From positions 60,842-124,841 of the forward strand of contig JAEYRN010000069.1 of NCBI GenBank assembly GCA_023435565.1: a stretch of DNA of 64,000 nt, in the 5' to 3' direction. The first letter of the stretch is position 1. Each line of letters opens with the position of its first letter. Both the position numbers and the translations under genes were made by a program. The notes beneath the pieces are model-generated. The model was not told the DNA's origin. It was given only the letters and a program-made list of their open reading frames with translations, and ran no database searches. Positions 43,342-51,739 of this stretch are shown here, piece after piece. This stretch comes from Bacillota bacterium. Lineage in GTDB: Bacteria; Bacillota; UBA4882; UBA8346.

Positions 43342-44607
43342 ATGCTTAAGTTCGGAGACGAAAAGGGCCAGTTAAAGTGTTCGTTCTGTGGGAAAGCTCA
43401 GGAACAGGTAAAGAAGTTAATTGCCGGTCCCGGGGTATATATCTGTGATGAATGCATTGAACTATGCAATGAAATTATTGATGAAGAACTTAATGAAGAA
43501 GTAAATCTTGATCTGGTCAACAATCCAAAACCCCAAGAAATCAAAGAAATTTTGGACCAATATGTTATCGGACAGGATGATGCTAAAAAAATTCTTTCAG
43601 TTGCCGTATATAATCATTATAAACGGATTAATTCCGAGGAACGGTTCGATGATGTTGAACTGCAAAAGAGTAATATTTTGCTCCTTGGTCCGACAGGCTG
43701 TGGTAAAACATTGTTAGCCCAAACTTTGGCTAAGATTTTGAATGTCCCATTCGCCATTGCCGACGCCACTTCTTTAACAGAAGCCGGTTATGTCGGGGAA
43801 GATGTGGAGAATATTCTTTTAAAATTAATTCAGGCTGCGGATTATGACGTGGAACGGGCGGAGAAGGGGATCATTTATATCGACGAGGTCGATAAAATTG
43901 CCCGTAAATCGGAAAATCCATCAATCACCAGAGATGTATCCGGTGAAGGGGTCCAACAAGCGTTATTAAAAATCCTAGAGGGGACTATTGCCTCAGTGCC
44001 TCCGCAAGGAGGTCGAAAGCATCCCCATCAGGAATTCATCCAGATTGACACCACCAATATTTTGTTTATTTGCGGTGGAGCTTTCGATGGGATCGAAAAA
44101 TTAATTGAAGCTCGTACCGGCAAAAAGACGATGGGGTTTGGGGCGGAAATCAAGCCCAAAGCCGAAAAGCCCTTAGGGGAGATTTTACGTCAGATTATGC
44201 CGGAAGATTTGTTGAAATTCGGTCTTATTCCGGAGTTTGTAGGCAGATTACCAATTGTGGTCGCTTTAGATGCTTTGGATGAAAAAGCTCTGGTCCGGAT
44301 ATTAAATGAGCCTAAAAATGCTTTGGTTAAACAATTTCAAAAAATGTTTGAATTGGATACCATCGACCTATCCTTTGAGCCGGAGGCCTTGGATTTAATC
44401 GCCAGATTAGCGATTAAACGTAATACGGGAGCCAGAGGTCTGAGGGCAATCATCGAGAGCTTGTTGCTGGAATTAATGTACGAACTGCCTTCCCGGACCG
44501 ATGTTAAAAGGTGTGTGGTAACTAAGAAAATGGTTGAAGAAAAGGGCGAACCGATCTTAGTAACTACAGTGGAAACCCGAAAGAAAAAGAAAGAAGAAAC
44601 GGCTTAA
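43342..44607 (+). CDS. clpX: ATP-dependent Clp protease ATP-binding subunit ClpX
   Basis: 421 aa. N-terminal C4 zinc finger (CSFCGKAQ ... CDECIELC), Walker A GPTGCGKT (about residue 118), Walker B IIYIDEVDKI, the IGF-type ClpP loop replaced or shifted (KTMGFGAEI, GFG), sensor 2 GARGLRAIIE. Unfolds substrates for ClpP. Overlaps no neighbour; terminator follows. Confidence 0.96.
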   Translation: MLKFGDEKGQLKCSFCGKAQEQVKKLIAGPGVYICDECIELCNEIIDEELNEEVNLDLVNNPKPQEIKEILDQYVIGQDDAKKILSVAVYNHYKRINSEERFDDVELQKSNILLLGPTGCGKTLLAQTLAKILNVPFAIADATSLTEAGYVGEDVENILLKLIQAADYDVERAEKGIIYIDEVDKIARKSENPSITRDVSGEGVQQALLKILEGTIASVPPQGGRKHPHQEFIQIDTTNILFICGGAFDGIEKLIEARTGKKTMGFGAEIKPKAEKPLGEILRQIMPEDLLKFGLIPEFVGRLPIVVALDALDEKALVRILNEPKNALVKQFQKMFELDTIDLSFEPEALDLIARLAIKRNTGARGLRAIIESLLLELMYELPSRTDVKRCVVTKKMVEEKGEPILVTTVETRKKKKEETA

Positions 44608-44612
44608 TTCAA

Positions 44613-44645
44613 AGAGACCTGGGATAACACCCAGGTCTCTTCTTT
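44613..44645 (+). terminator. Intrinsic terminator of the tig-clpP-clpX unit
   Basis: AGAGACCTGGG / CCCAGGTCTCT, 11-bp stem, 6-base loop, T-rich tail; 5 bp after the clpX stop. Confidence 0.9.
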
Positions 44646-44720
44646 TGCTATAGGAAGAAAAACAGTATATTATTTATTTCTCTGTACCATTTAATTCAAC
44701 TCAGAAAGTAATATGAAATT

Positions 44721-44811
44721 TCGTGCTCGTGCGCGTAATCGTAATCGAAAAGCGGTAAATTCAAAACCCGATTACGAGCACGAGCACCGCTTCGCTGAGC
44801 ACGAGTACGAC
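44721..44811. repeat. Word repeat R5 (CGTGCTCGTAATCG palindrome)
   Basis: TCGTGCTCGTGCGCGTAATCG-type words are followed by CGATTACGAGCACGAGC (both within the 20-base limit when split: TCGTGCTCGT, GTAATCG; CGATTACGAG, CACGAGC) and again GAGCACGAGTACGAC. The whole is an imperfect palindrome of repeated 6-7-base words. Part of the 412-bp spacer before lonB. Confidence 0.7.
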
Positions 44812-44872
44812 TTAAAAATTTTCATTCATTCATGTGCCCCGGCGAACTTGGGTGGGCGACTATACAGAAAAT

Positions 44873-44928
44873 GCCTTTGACGGTTGTCGATTGTTCACTT
44901 GGGTTAATTGGAAATTGACGTGGACGAC
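44873..44928 (-). repeat. Dispersed repeat R1, copy D (inverted, shortened)
   Basis: On the minus strand it begins GTCGTCCACGTCAA and ends GGCATTTTCTGT; about 26 bases of the central part, including the second long arm, are missing compared with copies A-C. The most degraded of the four. Confidence 0.7.
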
Positions 44929-45019
44929 TCTGTGGCTAATAAAATATTAAGATATTGGTTTAAATTCGAATACTTCAGCAGATACTATTGGTAAATTCCC
45001 AGAGAAAGGAGTCTATGCA

Positions 45020-46693
45020 ATGGAATTTGTTACCAATATTATTGGGCTGATTAATCTTTTTTTTGCGATTGTAATTGGATTATATTTTTGGAATTTACTC
45101 CGGTCCCAACAGGGTAATAAAGTGGCGGTTGATCGTGAATCTCGTAAAGAAATGGAAAAGCTCCAAAAACTGCGCCGGATATCTTTGACCGAACCGTTAT
45201 CTGAAAAAACTCGGCCTAGTACTTTAGAAGAAATTGTCGGGCAAGACGATGCTTTAAAAGCGATGCGAGCAGCTTTATGTGGACCAAATCCGCAACATGT
45301 GATACTTTACGGTCCTCCCGGAGTTGGGAAAACAGCCGCAGCCCGGGTAATTTTGGAAGAGGCCAAAAAACAAAATTTATCCCCATTTAAAGAATCAGCA
45401 AAATTTGTGGAAATTGACGCTACAACCGCCAGATTTGATGATCGCGGAATTGCCGATCCTTTAATCGGTTCAGTCCATGATCCGATTTATCAAGGAGCCG
45501 GTCCTTTGGGTATCGCAGGAATACCACAACCTAAACCGGGTGCGGTAACCAAGGCCCACGGGGGGATACTTTTCATCGATGAAATCGGCGAACTCCATTC
45601 GATTCAAATGAATAAGCTTTTAAAAGTGTTGGAGGATCGTAAGGTATTTTTAGAAAGCGCTTATTATAGCGCTGAGGATACAAATATTCCTCACCATATT
45701 CATGACATTTTTCAAAATGGGTTACCCGCGGATTTTCGATTGGTTGGAGCGACGACCCGTACTTCCCAGGAGATACCTCCGGCGATTCGGTCCCGCTGCG
45801 TGGAAATTTTCTTTAATAATCTTGCTCCGATTGATGTTCGACAAATTGCGGTTAATGCCATTCGTAAGATTAATTTCGAGTATGAACCTGGTGTGCTGGA
45901 GATTATCACCAAGTATGCCACTAACGGCCGGGATGCGGTAAATTTAATTCAAATTACTGCAGGTTTGGCAATTACCGAAGGTAGAAATAAAATCATGGTC
46001 AAAGATATTGAATGGGTGATTAATAGTAGTCAGTATTCGCCACGGCCTAACATTAAAGTACCCATCCAACCTCAGGTGGGATACGTAAACGGACTGGCGG
46101 TATTCGGGCCTAATATGGGTTCCGTGATTCAGGTTGAGGTTTCCGCAATTCCGGCTGAGCCCGGGAAAGGGCGGGTTACTACAACGGGTGTAGTGGATGA
46201 AGAGGAGATGGGCCAAGCGGGGCGAACTATTCGTCGTAAAAGTATGGCGTTGGGCTCGGTTGAAAACGTTTTGACAGCAATTAGAAAGTTTCTTGACGTC
46301 AATCCTACCGATTACGATTTACATATTAATTTTCCGGGAGGCGTTCCAATCGATGGACCTTCAGCCGGAATAACCTTGGCTACCGCAATTTATTCGGCAA
46401 TCACTGCCTGCCCGGTTGATAATGAATTGGCCATGACCGGGGAGATCTCGATCAGGGGAGGCGTTATGCCGGTTGGGGGCGTTGTTCCGAAGATTGCCGC
46501 CGCCATAGAGGCAGGAGCTAAAAAGATCTTAATTCCTAAAGAAAACTGGCAGGAAATGTTTGAAAACGAAAACAGGGTCCAGATCATACCGGTTGAAAGA
46601 GTTGAAGAGGTTATCAAGTTAGCAGTTATAAAAACTCAAAAAGAAGTCATTCCGGTTGTACTTAGGAATACCGATCATTTAATTACTGCTTAA
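45020..46693 (+). CDS. lonB: ATP-dependent protease LonB
   Basis: 557 aa. N-terminal membrane anchor (IIGLINLFFAIVIGLYFWNLL), AAA+ domain (Walker A GPPGVGKT about residue 98, Walker B ILFIDEIGEL), and C-terminal Lon protease with GPSAGIT (Ser about 448) and MPVGGVVPKIAA (Lys about 488). Resembles B. subtilis LonB, which is forespore-specific (sigma F) and lies upstream of lonA; lonA is not the next gene here. AAGGAG precedes the ATG. Confidence 0.94.
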   Translation: MEFVTNIIGLINLFFAIVIGLYFWNLLRSQQGNKVAVDRESRKEMEKLQKLRRISLTEPLSEKTRPSTLEEIVGQDDALKAMRAALCGPNPQHVILYGPPGVGKTAAARVILEEAKKQNLSPFKESAKFVEIDATTARFDDRGIADPLIGSVHDPIYQGAGPLGIAGIPQPKPGAVTKAHGGILFIDEIGELHSIQMNKLLKVLEDRKVFLESAYYSAEDTNIPHHIHDIFQNGLPADFRLVGATTRTSQEIPPAIRSRCVEIFFNNLAPIDVRQIAVNAIRKINFEYEPGVLEIITKYATNGRDAVNLIQITAGLAITEGRNKIMVKDIEWVINSSQYSPRPNIKVPIQPQVGYVNGLAVFGPNMGSVIQVEVSAIPAEPGKGRVTTTGVVDEEEMGQAGRTIRRKSMALGSVENVLTAIRKFLDVNPTDYDLHINFPGGVPIDGPSAGITLATAIYSAITACPVDNELAMTGEISIRGGVMPVGGVVPKIAAAIEAGAKKILIPKENWQEMFENENRVQIIPVERVEEVIKLAVIKTQKEVIPVVLRNTDHLITA

Positions 46694-46697
46694 GTAC

Positions 46698-47615
46698 ATG
46701 CTAAAAATAAAGTATTTTAAAATTTTATTTCTTGTTGAAAGTTTTGAAGGTGAAGAACCCATTATCTCGAATAGAATTAATAAAGTTGAATCAAGAAGGT
46801 GTTTCCCGGTGGTTGAGAAACATTGTCCCAAAATCATATTGGCCCTAGGTGGAGGTGGAGCTAGAGGTTTCGCCCACATCGGTCTTTTACAGGTTTTTCA
46901 AGAGAACGGGATTCCCCTGGACGGAATAGTTGGTACCAGTATGGGGGCTTTAGTAGGTAGTACTTATGCCGTGAAGACCGATATTTATTATTTGGGACGG
47001 CTGGTTGAGTACCTGGGTTGGGAAGACTTAATCGATATCAGATTTCCTCGTTTAGGATTGGTTAATGGCTCTAAAGTTCAAGCTTTAATTGATCTGCTGA
47101 CTAAAGGAAAAAACTTTGAGGATACTTTTCTTAACTTTTGGGCTGTAGCAACAGATTTACATATCGGTGAAGCGGTAATTTTTAAAGAAGGGCCGCTTGC
47201 CCCGGCCATAAGGGCAAGTATTTCCATACCCGGTGTTTTTACACCGGTTGATTTGAATGGCAGAACATTAGTAGATGGGGCTGTAGTGGCCGGCGTCCCG
47301 GTGAATATAGCCAAAATGATGAACGGGGATTTAACTATTGGAGTCAATGTCGGATTTGACCACACACAGCATTGTGTTAATAACCTCTTTGATGTAATGT
47401 CTAAAGTAATGGATATTATGGGGAACCAGCTGGATTCCATTCAACTTCCCACTGCAGATTTGGTTATTACTCCTAAGCTTGGGAATATTGGCACTATGGA
47501 TTTTGGTAGAGCAAATGAATGTATCGAAATCGGTAGAAAAGCCGCCGAAGATGCAATGCCCCATATTCAAAACCTAATAGATCGACATCTGGCAGAAAGG
47601 GATCGGGTAAGTTGA
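46698..47615 (+). CDS. Patatin-like phospholipase family protein
   Basis: 305 aa. Oxyanion loop GGGGARGFAHIG (about residue 52), nucleophile elbow GTSMG (Ser about 80), and the dyad Asp in DGAVV (about 193) are all present, so a lipid acyl hydrolase is expected. The start is unsure: ATG 46698 has no ribosome site, while a GTG at 46809 (38 residues later, after AAGAAGG) would give MVEKHCPKIILALGGGGARG, a more usual N-terminus for this RssA/YlbK-like group. It follows lonB by 4 bp. Confidence 0.9.
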   Translation: MLKIKYFKILFLVESFEGEEPIISNRINKVESRRCFPVVEKHCPKIILALGGGGARGFAHIGLLQVFQENGIPLDGIVGTSMGALVGSTYAVKTDIYYLGRLVEYLGWEDLIDIRFPRLGLVNGSKVQALIDLLTKGKNFEDTFLNFWAVATDLHIGEAVIFKEGPLAPAIRASISIPGVFTPVDLNGRTLVDGAVVAGVPVNIAKMMNGDLTIGVNVGFDHTQHCVNNLFDVMSKVMDIMGNQLDSIQLPTADLVITPKLGNIGTMDFGRANECIEIGRKAAEDAMPHIQNLIDRHLAERDRVS

Positions 47616-48895
47616 AATCGGATTTGATAATTGTTGGAGGCGGAGCCGCCGGGTTGATGGCGGCTCTTGTTGCGGCCAAAGAAGGCGCAAAAGTAACTTT
47701 AATTGAAAAGAATAAAACTTTAGGCAGAAAGTTGGCAATCACCGGTGGTGGACGGTGCAATTTAACTAATCAAGCCGATTTGGCGGAGTTAATTAAAAAC
47801 ACCCCTGGAAACGGGCGTTTTTTATACAGTGCTTTTCAACGGTTTGGTCCGGAACAGGTCATTAGGTTTTTTGAGGATGAACTGGGAGTTAAATTAAAAG
47901 TAGAACGGGGCCGTCGAGTTTTTCCAGTCTCAGACCAAGCCCGCGAGGTAGTAGAAGCAGTTTTTCATCGTCTTCAAGCACTTGGAGTGACGGTTTTAAC
48001 CGGTACTAGAGTGAAAAGTCTAATTATTGACCTGACCGAAAAGAAAATAAACGGAGTTTACCTCGATAATAATAAAAAAATAGAATCATTGGCTTTAATC
48101 GTATCTACCGGCGGTCTCTCTTATCCGGGGACAGGGAGCACCGGAGATGGATTCCCTTGGGCTGAAGAGGCAGGTCATAAGATAATCCCCTGTTTCCCCT
48201 CCTTAGTGCCTCTGGTAACCAAGGAAGAATGGCCTAAACAACTTGAAGGGCTATCATTAACCAATGTTAACCTAACAGTTTGGCATGGTGATAAAAAACT
48301 TAGTTCAGAATTTGGCGAAATGCTCTTTACGGGCTTTGGGATTTCCGGCCCAATAGTTTTAAGTCTAAGCCGATCGATTGCGCCTTTGGTAACCAAAGAA
48401 CCAGGTTCGGTCATTTTAAAGATTGACTTAAAACCGGCTTTAATCGAAGAAGAACTTGATTTGAGAGTGCAACGGGATTTCAACGAGTATTCCCGAAAAC
48501 TTTATAAAAATTCTTTAGATGACCTGCTTCCCCAAAAAATTATTCCGGTTATTATCGAATTATCCGGAATTGATCCTCAAAAGTTAGTCCACCAAATTAC
48601 CAGGGAAGAACGTTTGCGGTTGGTCCGGTTGCTTAAAAACCTACCGTTAACCATTGAAAGTACCAGACCTTTTGCCGAAGCAATTGTAACAGCCGGAGGG
48701 GTTAGTACTAAGGAAATAAACCCAAAAACCATGGAATCCAAGCTCATTACCGGGCTGTACTTTGCCGGTGAAGTAGTAGATGTAGACGCTTTTACCGGAG
48801 GCTATAATCTCCAAATCGCTTTTTCAATGGGTTATGTCGCTGCTTTGGAAGCAGTGAGTAAAATATACGCAAATAGTGGGCAGGCGATTATCTAA
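47612..48895 (+). CDS. BaiN/HI0933-like FAD-dependent oxidoreductase
   Basis: 427 aa, start TTG overlapping the patatin stop. FAD dinucleotide-binding motif GGGAAGLMAALVAAKEG (residues 8-24), then KTLGRKLAITGGGRCNLTN, a substrate/insert domain, and the C-terminal TGLYFAGEVVDVDAFTGGYNLQIAFSMG. The family (YhiN, BaiN) has been linked to various reductions; the substrate is unknown here. Confidence 0.92.
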   Translation: MKSDLIIVGGGAAGLMAALVAAKEGAKVTLIEKNKTLGRKLAITGGGRCNLTNQADLAELIKNTPGNGRFLYSAFQRFGPEQVIRFFEDELGVKLKVERGRRVFPVSDQAREVVEAVFHRLQALGVTVLTGTRVKSLIIDLTEKKINGVYLDNNKKIESLALIVSTGGLSYPGTGSTGDGFPWAEEAGHKIIPCFPSLVPLVTKEEWPKQLEGLSLTNVNLTVWHGDKKLSSEFGEMLFTGFGISGPIVLSLSRSIAPLVTKEPGSVILKIDLKPALIEEELDLRVQRDFNEYSRKLYKNSLDDLLPQKIIPVIIELSGIDPQKLVHQITREERLRLVRLLKNLPLTIESTRPFAEAIVTAGGVSTKEINPKTMESKLITGLYFAGEVVDVDAFTGGYNLQIAFSMGYVAALEAVSKIYANSGQAII

Positions 48896-48900
48896 TATTA

Positions 48901-48999
48901 CGCTTTTGGCTATTAGCTATTGGCTTTTGGACTACTTGCTTTAAGTTTTTAGCCAATGGCTAACAGCTAAGAGCTATCAGCCAATAGCCCTAAGCTAAT
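48901..48999. repeat. Dispersed word repeat R4, copy 2 (TTGGCTATTAGC type)
   Basis: GCTTTTGGCTATTAGC, TATTGGCTTTTGG, then inverted AGCCAATGGCTAACAGC and AGCCAATAGCCC. Same words as 40876-41003 and again an imperfect palindrome, beginning 6 bp after a stop codon. Confidence 0.75.
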
Positions 49000-49023
49000 A
49001 TATTAGAGAAGGGATGATATTGG

Positions 49024-49248
49024 TTGGCTAAATCATCTTACCGTTGGTATGAAAAACTTTTTTACCGGTTAATAATCCGGGAGCGAAACTGTTTTAAGTT
49101 GATTATTTTCCTGACGTTACTCATTTTTATCTGTCAGGGTTTGTTAACTAATGCCTTTGTTAGGAGGCATTTGGTTTTGGTTGAAAAGTACGAGGGGGAG
49201 CCGGTAAAGTTTTACAAAAGTTTAAGGGAGGAGGCTTGTAAGGACTAA
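49024..49248 (+). CDS. Small single-pass membrane protein, unknown
   Basis: 74 aa, start TTG with AAGGGATGA about ten bases upstream. A basic N-terminus (KSSYRWYEKLFYRLIIRERNC) precedes one membrane segment (FKLIIFLTLLIFICQGLLT), with a charged tail. I do not recognise a family. Supported by a ribosome site and a terminator-like hairpin at 49350. Confidence 0.55.
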   Translation: MAKSSYRWYEKLFYRLIIRERNCFKLIIFLTLLIFICQGLLTNAFVRRHLVLVEKYEGEPVKFYKSLREEACKD

Positions 49249-49349
49249 AAAATTATGTTAAATTTAACTATATGACGTAATAATCCTCTAGTGTTTAAAC
49301 TTATTTCGACATTCTTTCAATAACTTATTCAAACAAAACAATAAACAGA

Positions 49350-49372
49350 AGCGCTCGCCAGGGTGCTTTTTT
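49350..49372 (+). terminator. Terminator-like hairpin before hutP
   Basis: AGCGCTC - GCCA - GGGTGCT (7 bp with two G-T pairs) followed by TTTTT. It lies 25 bp before the HutP start, so it either ends the previous transcript or acts as an attenuator in the hutP leader. Confidence 0.65.
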
Positions 49373-49396
49373 AGTACTTAAAGGGGGGAGTCTTTC

Positions 49397-49813
49397 ATGT
49401 TAGAGACCGGTAGCAAGGAAGTTGCCAAAGCGGCGCTCTCGATGGCAATGACCGCCTCACGGGAGGATGAAAAGTCCTTAAAAGAAGAACTACGGCAACG
49501 GGAGATCCGAGCGGCAGCAATCGATTATGGCGGGGAAGCAATTCCGGCAATGAAAGTCATCGTTGAACGAGCGGTAGTTGCTGCTAAAAGAGAACTTTTA
49601 ATCAAAGAATGCCATGCCGAGGAAGGCGCAATTGCCGGAGCGACTCGGGAGGCGTTATCTCAAGTCCTCACTAAAGCTATTGGACTAAATATAGGCGGTA
49701 AGGTTGGAATAGCCCGTAAGGGCGACCATGTAAGCGTGGCGGTATTTTTTAGCATTGGATTAATTCATTTGGATGAGGTGGCGGTAGGATTAAGCCACCG
49801 GGCGATTACTTAA
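49397..49813 (+). CDS. hutP: HutP family RNA-binding protein
   Basis: 138 aa. HutP family motif EEGAIAGATREALSQVLTKAIGLNIGGKVGIARKGDHVSVAVFF, then GLIHLDEVAVGLSHRAI (first quoted in parts: EEGAIAGATREALSQ, GGKVGIARKGDH). In B. subtilis HutP binds hut mRNA with L-histidine and Mg2+ as an antiterminator. The His/Asp/Glu residues around HLDEVA, used for metal and ligand, are kept. Here no hut gene is near; the downstream genes are aroH and hisC. GGGGGGAG precedes the ATG. Confidence 0.9.
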   Translation: MLETGSKEVAKAALSMAMTASREDEKSLKEELRQREIRAAAIDYGGEAIPAMKVIVERAVVAAKRELLIKECHAEEGAIAGATREALSQVLTKAIGLNIGGKVGIARKGDHVSVAVFFSIGLIHLDEVAVGLSHRAIT

Positions 49814-50181
49814 TGGGAGAACAGCTTTGGGCTTTACGGGGAGCGATTACCATCCCTGAGGACACACCGGATGAAATTACCGCCGCCACTAAAGAACTTT
49901 TGACAGAAATATTTAGAACGAATAATATTGAACCGGAAAAGATCGTTAGCATTATTTTTACAGTTACACCCGATATCATTAGTGAGTTTCCAGCAGTAGC
50001 GGCCCGTCAGTTAGGGTTGGATTCTACCCCGCTCATTTGCGCTCGGGAAATTCCTAAACCGGGTTCATTGCCTTTATGTATTCGAATATTAATGCACTTC
50101 CATACTACCTTATCCAAATTTGAAATCAAGTCTTTATATCTTAGAGATGCGGTAAAGCTACGACCGGATTTGAATCAGTGA
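49813..50181 (+). CDS. aroH: Chorismate mutase, AroH type
   Basis: 122 aa. Monofunctional AroH-fold enzyme that makes prephenate from chorismate: WALRGAITIPEDTPDEITAATKEL, VSIIFTVTPDIISEFPAVAARQLGLDSTPLICAREI (quoted in parts: FTVTPDIISEFPAVAARQLG), with the Arg residues R9 and R about 90 positioned as in the family. ATG overlaps the hutP stop by one base (TAATG). Confidence 0.92.
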   Translation: MGEQLWALRGAITIPEDTPDEITAATKELLTEIFRTNNIEPEKIVSIIFTVTPDIISEFPAVAARQLGLDSTPLICAREIPKPGSLPLCIRILMHFHTTLSKFEIKSLYLRDAVKLRPDLNQ

Positions 50182-50182
50182 A

Positions 50183-50319
50183 CCGTTACGCTTTAAACTT
50201 ACCGCGTTACACGGATGGTTGCTAATCGGGTTAGCTAAAATTTTACACCTATTTAATAGTTTACTTGAATGCTGGGAACGGTTTTAATGCTTTTACACGT
50301 AACGCATAACGCGTAACGG
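50183..50319. repeat. Word repeat R6 (CCGTTACGC palindrome)
   Basis: CCGTTACGC (50183-50191) and GCGTAACGG (50311-50319) are exact inverted copies; CGCGTTAC and ACGTAACGC lie just inside, building an imperfect palindrome of repeated words between aroH and hisC. Confidence 0.7.
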
Positions 50320-50364
50320 ACTATAATAAAGCTAGCCCTAGTGAAAGAATAAGGAGCGATTCAG

Positions 50365-51471
50365 TTGAATATTGATCGAATGATTAGAACTTGTATTGAA
50401 AAGATTCCCCCCTACATACCCGGTAAGCCCATTGAAGAAGTTGAACGGGAATTGGGTCTTAGCGGAGTTACTAAAATGGCTTCCAATGAGAACCCATTAG
50501 GGCCGTCCAAAGAGGTCCGTCAGGCAATTACTCATAATATGGATAAAGTATCATATTATCCCGACGCTAATAATTTTTATCTTAAACAAGCTTTGGCCGA
50601 AGAACTTGGAGTAAATGAAGATCAGATCATAATCGGCAGCGGCTTGGATGATATTAATCGAATCCTGGCGGAGACTATATTAAAATCCACCGATGAAGTT
50701 GTCATCCCGCAACCAACTTTTAGTATGTATGAAACAGTCACCCAATTGATGGGGGCCCAACCTGTAATGACCAAAGGGAGCGGTCTCGGTAATGACCTTA
50801 CTGCTTTGGCTGGGGCAGTCACTAAAAAGACTAAACTCATTTTTATCTGTAATCCTAATAACCCTACCGGAACTATTGTAAAGAAAGAGGAATTAAGAGG
50901 GTTTCTAAAGGGATTGCCTAAGAATATTTTAGTAGTAATTGACGAAGCATATTCCGACTTTGCCGATGATCCCGATTTTCCTAATGGGATCGACCTTTTA
51001 AAAGAAGGTTTTGATAATATCATTGTTTACCGGACCTTCTCCAAAATCCATGGCATAGCAGGTTTGCGTTTGGGTTTTGCCGTTGCAGTGAAGGAGCTGA
51101 TTCAAAACATGTTAAAAGTGAAAGACCCGTTTAATGTAAATTTATTGGCCCAAGCCGCCGGTTTGGCTGCATTGAAGAGTAAAAAACATGTTCTGTTAAG
51201 CAAAGAATTGGTCCAAATGGGACGGCGGCTATTTTACAAGGAACTGGATGAGTTGGGGATTGATTATATTCCTACCCAAGCCAATTTTATTCTGATCAAT
51301 TGGGGGCAGGACAGTAAAGACATTTATCAGTTTTTAATACAAAATGGGATTATCGTTAGACCGACTCATTCATTTGGATTACCTGATTATTTCCGGGTTA
51401 CTTTCGGCACTGCCGAACAGAACGATCGTTTTTTCAGAGTTTTACGAGAAGGGGTTAGGAAGCTTAAATGA
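50365..51471 (+). CDS. hisC: Histidinol-phosphate/aromatic aminotransferase family
   Basis: 368 aa, start TTG after AAGGAGCG. PLP-fold type I: ASNENPLGPS near residue 32, NPNNPTG (about 165), DEAYSDF (about 190), and the PLP-lysine in RTFSKIHGIAGLRLG (about 225). It lies next to chorismate mutase, so an additional or main role in Phe/Tyr transamination is plausible, as known for some HisC enzymes. Confidence 0.92.
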   Translation: MNIDRMIRTCIEKIPPYIPGKPIEEVERELGLSGVTKMASNENPLGPSKEVRQAITHNMDKVSYYPDANNFYLKQALAEELGVNEDQIIIGSGLDDINRILAETILKSTDEVVIPQPTFSMYETVTQLMGAQPVMTKGSGLGNDLTALAGAVTKKTKLIFICNPNNPTGTIVKKEELRGFLKGLPKNILVVIDEAYSDFADDPDFPNGIDLLKEGFDNIIVYRTFSKIHGIAGLRLGFAVAVKELIQNMLKVKDPFNVNLLAQAAGLAALKSKKHVLLSKELVQMGRRLFYKELDELGIDYIPTQANFILINWGQDSKDIYQFLIQNGIIVRPTHSFGLPDYFRVTFGTAEQNDRFFRVLREGVRKLK

Positions 51472-51573
51472 GCTAATAAACCAATGGTATTGTTTTATAT
51501 TCGGCTGTTTATTAGCACCTATAGAGGTTGTTTATTTTTTATTAAAATTGAAAATTCGGGAAATATAAAAACA

Positions 51574-51704
51574 AACTCACTCTTGCTCTCTCTTTTCCGA
51601 AAGAGAGAGTAACCCGGATGCTTTGTAGTCTGAGACTTCATAGAATAGGCATTTTCTTCTCCTCTATTTCAAAAAAGACAGGGGGAAGCTAGATGGGGTG
51701 AGTT
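51574..51704. repeat. Word repeat R7 (CTCTCTCTTT palindrome)
   Basis: A perfect hairpin CTCTCTCTTT - TCCG - AAAGAGAGAG (51586-51609) inside wider inverted ends AACTCAC (51574-51580) and GTGAGTT (51698-51704). It resembles the CTCACCCTA-CCCTCTCCC type of intergenic repeat known from many bacteria. No gene in this 268-bp spacer. Confidence 0.65.
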
Positions 51705-51739
51705 CCTTATGTTTTTAGTCATTTTTAAGGAGGAAAGGT

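Noticed and set aside
50365..51471. Gene limited to histidine synthesis
   Set aside because: No other his gene is near, and the neighbour is chorismate mutase, so a strict histidine assignment is not supported; the family name is kept.
51344..51568. 74-aa frame at the end of hisC
   Set aside because: It overlaps the hisC C-terminus for more than half its length and has no ribosome site.
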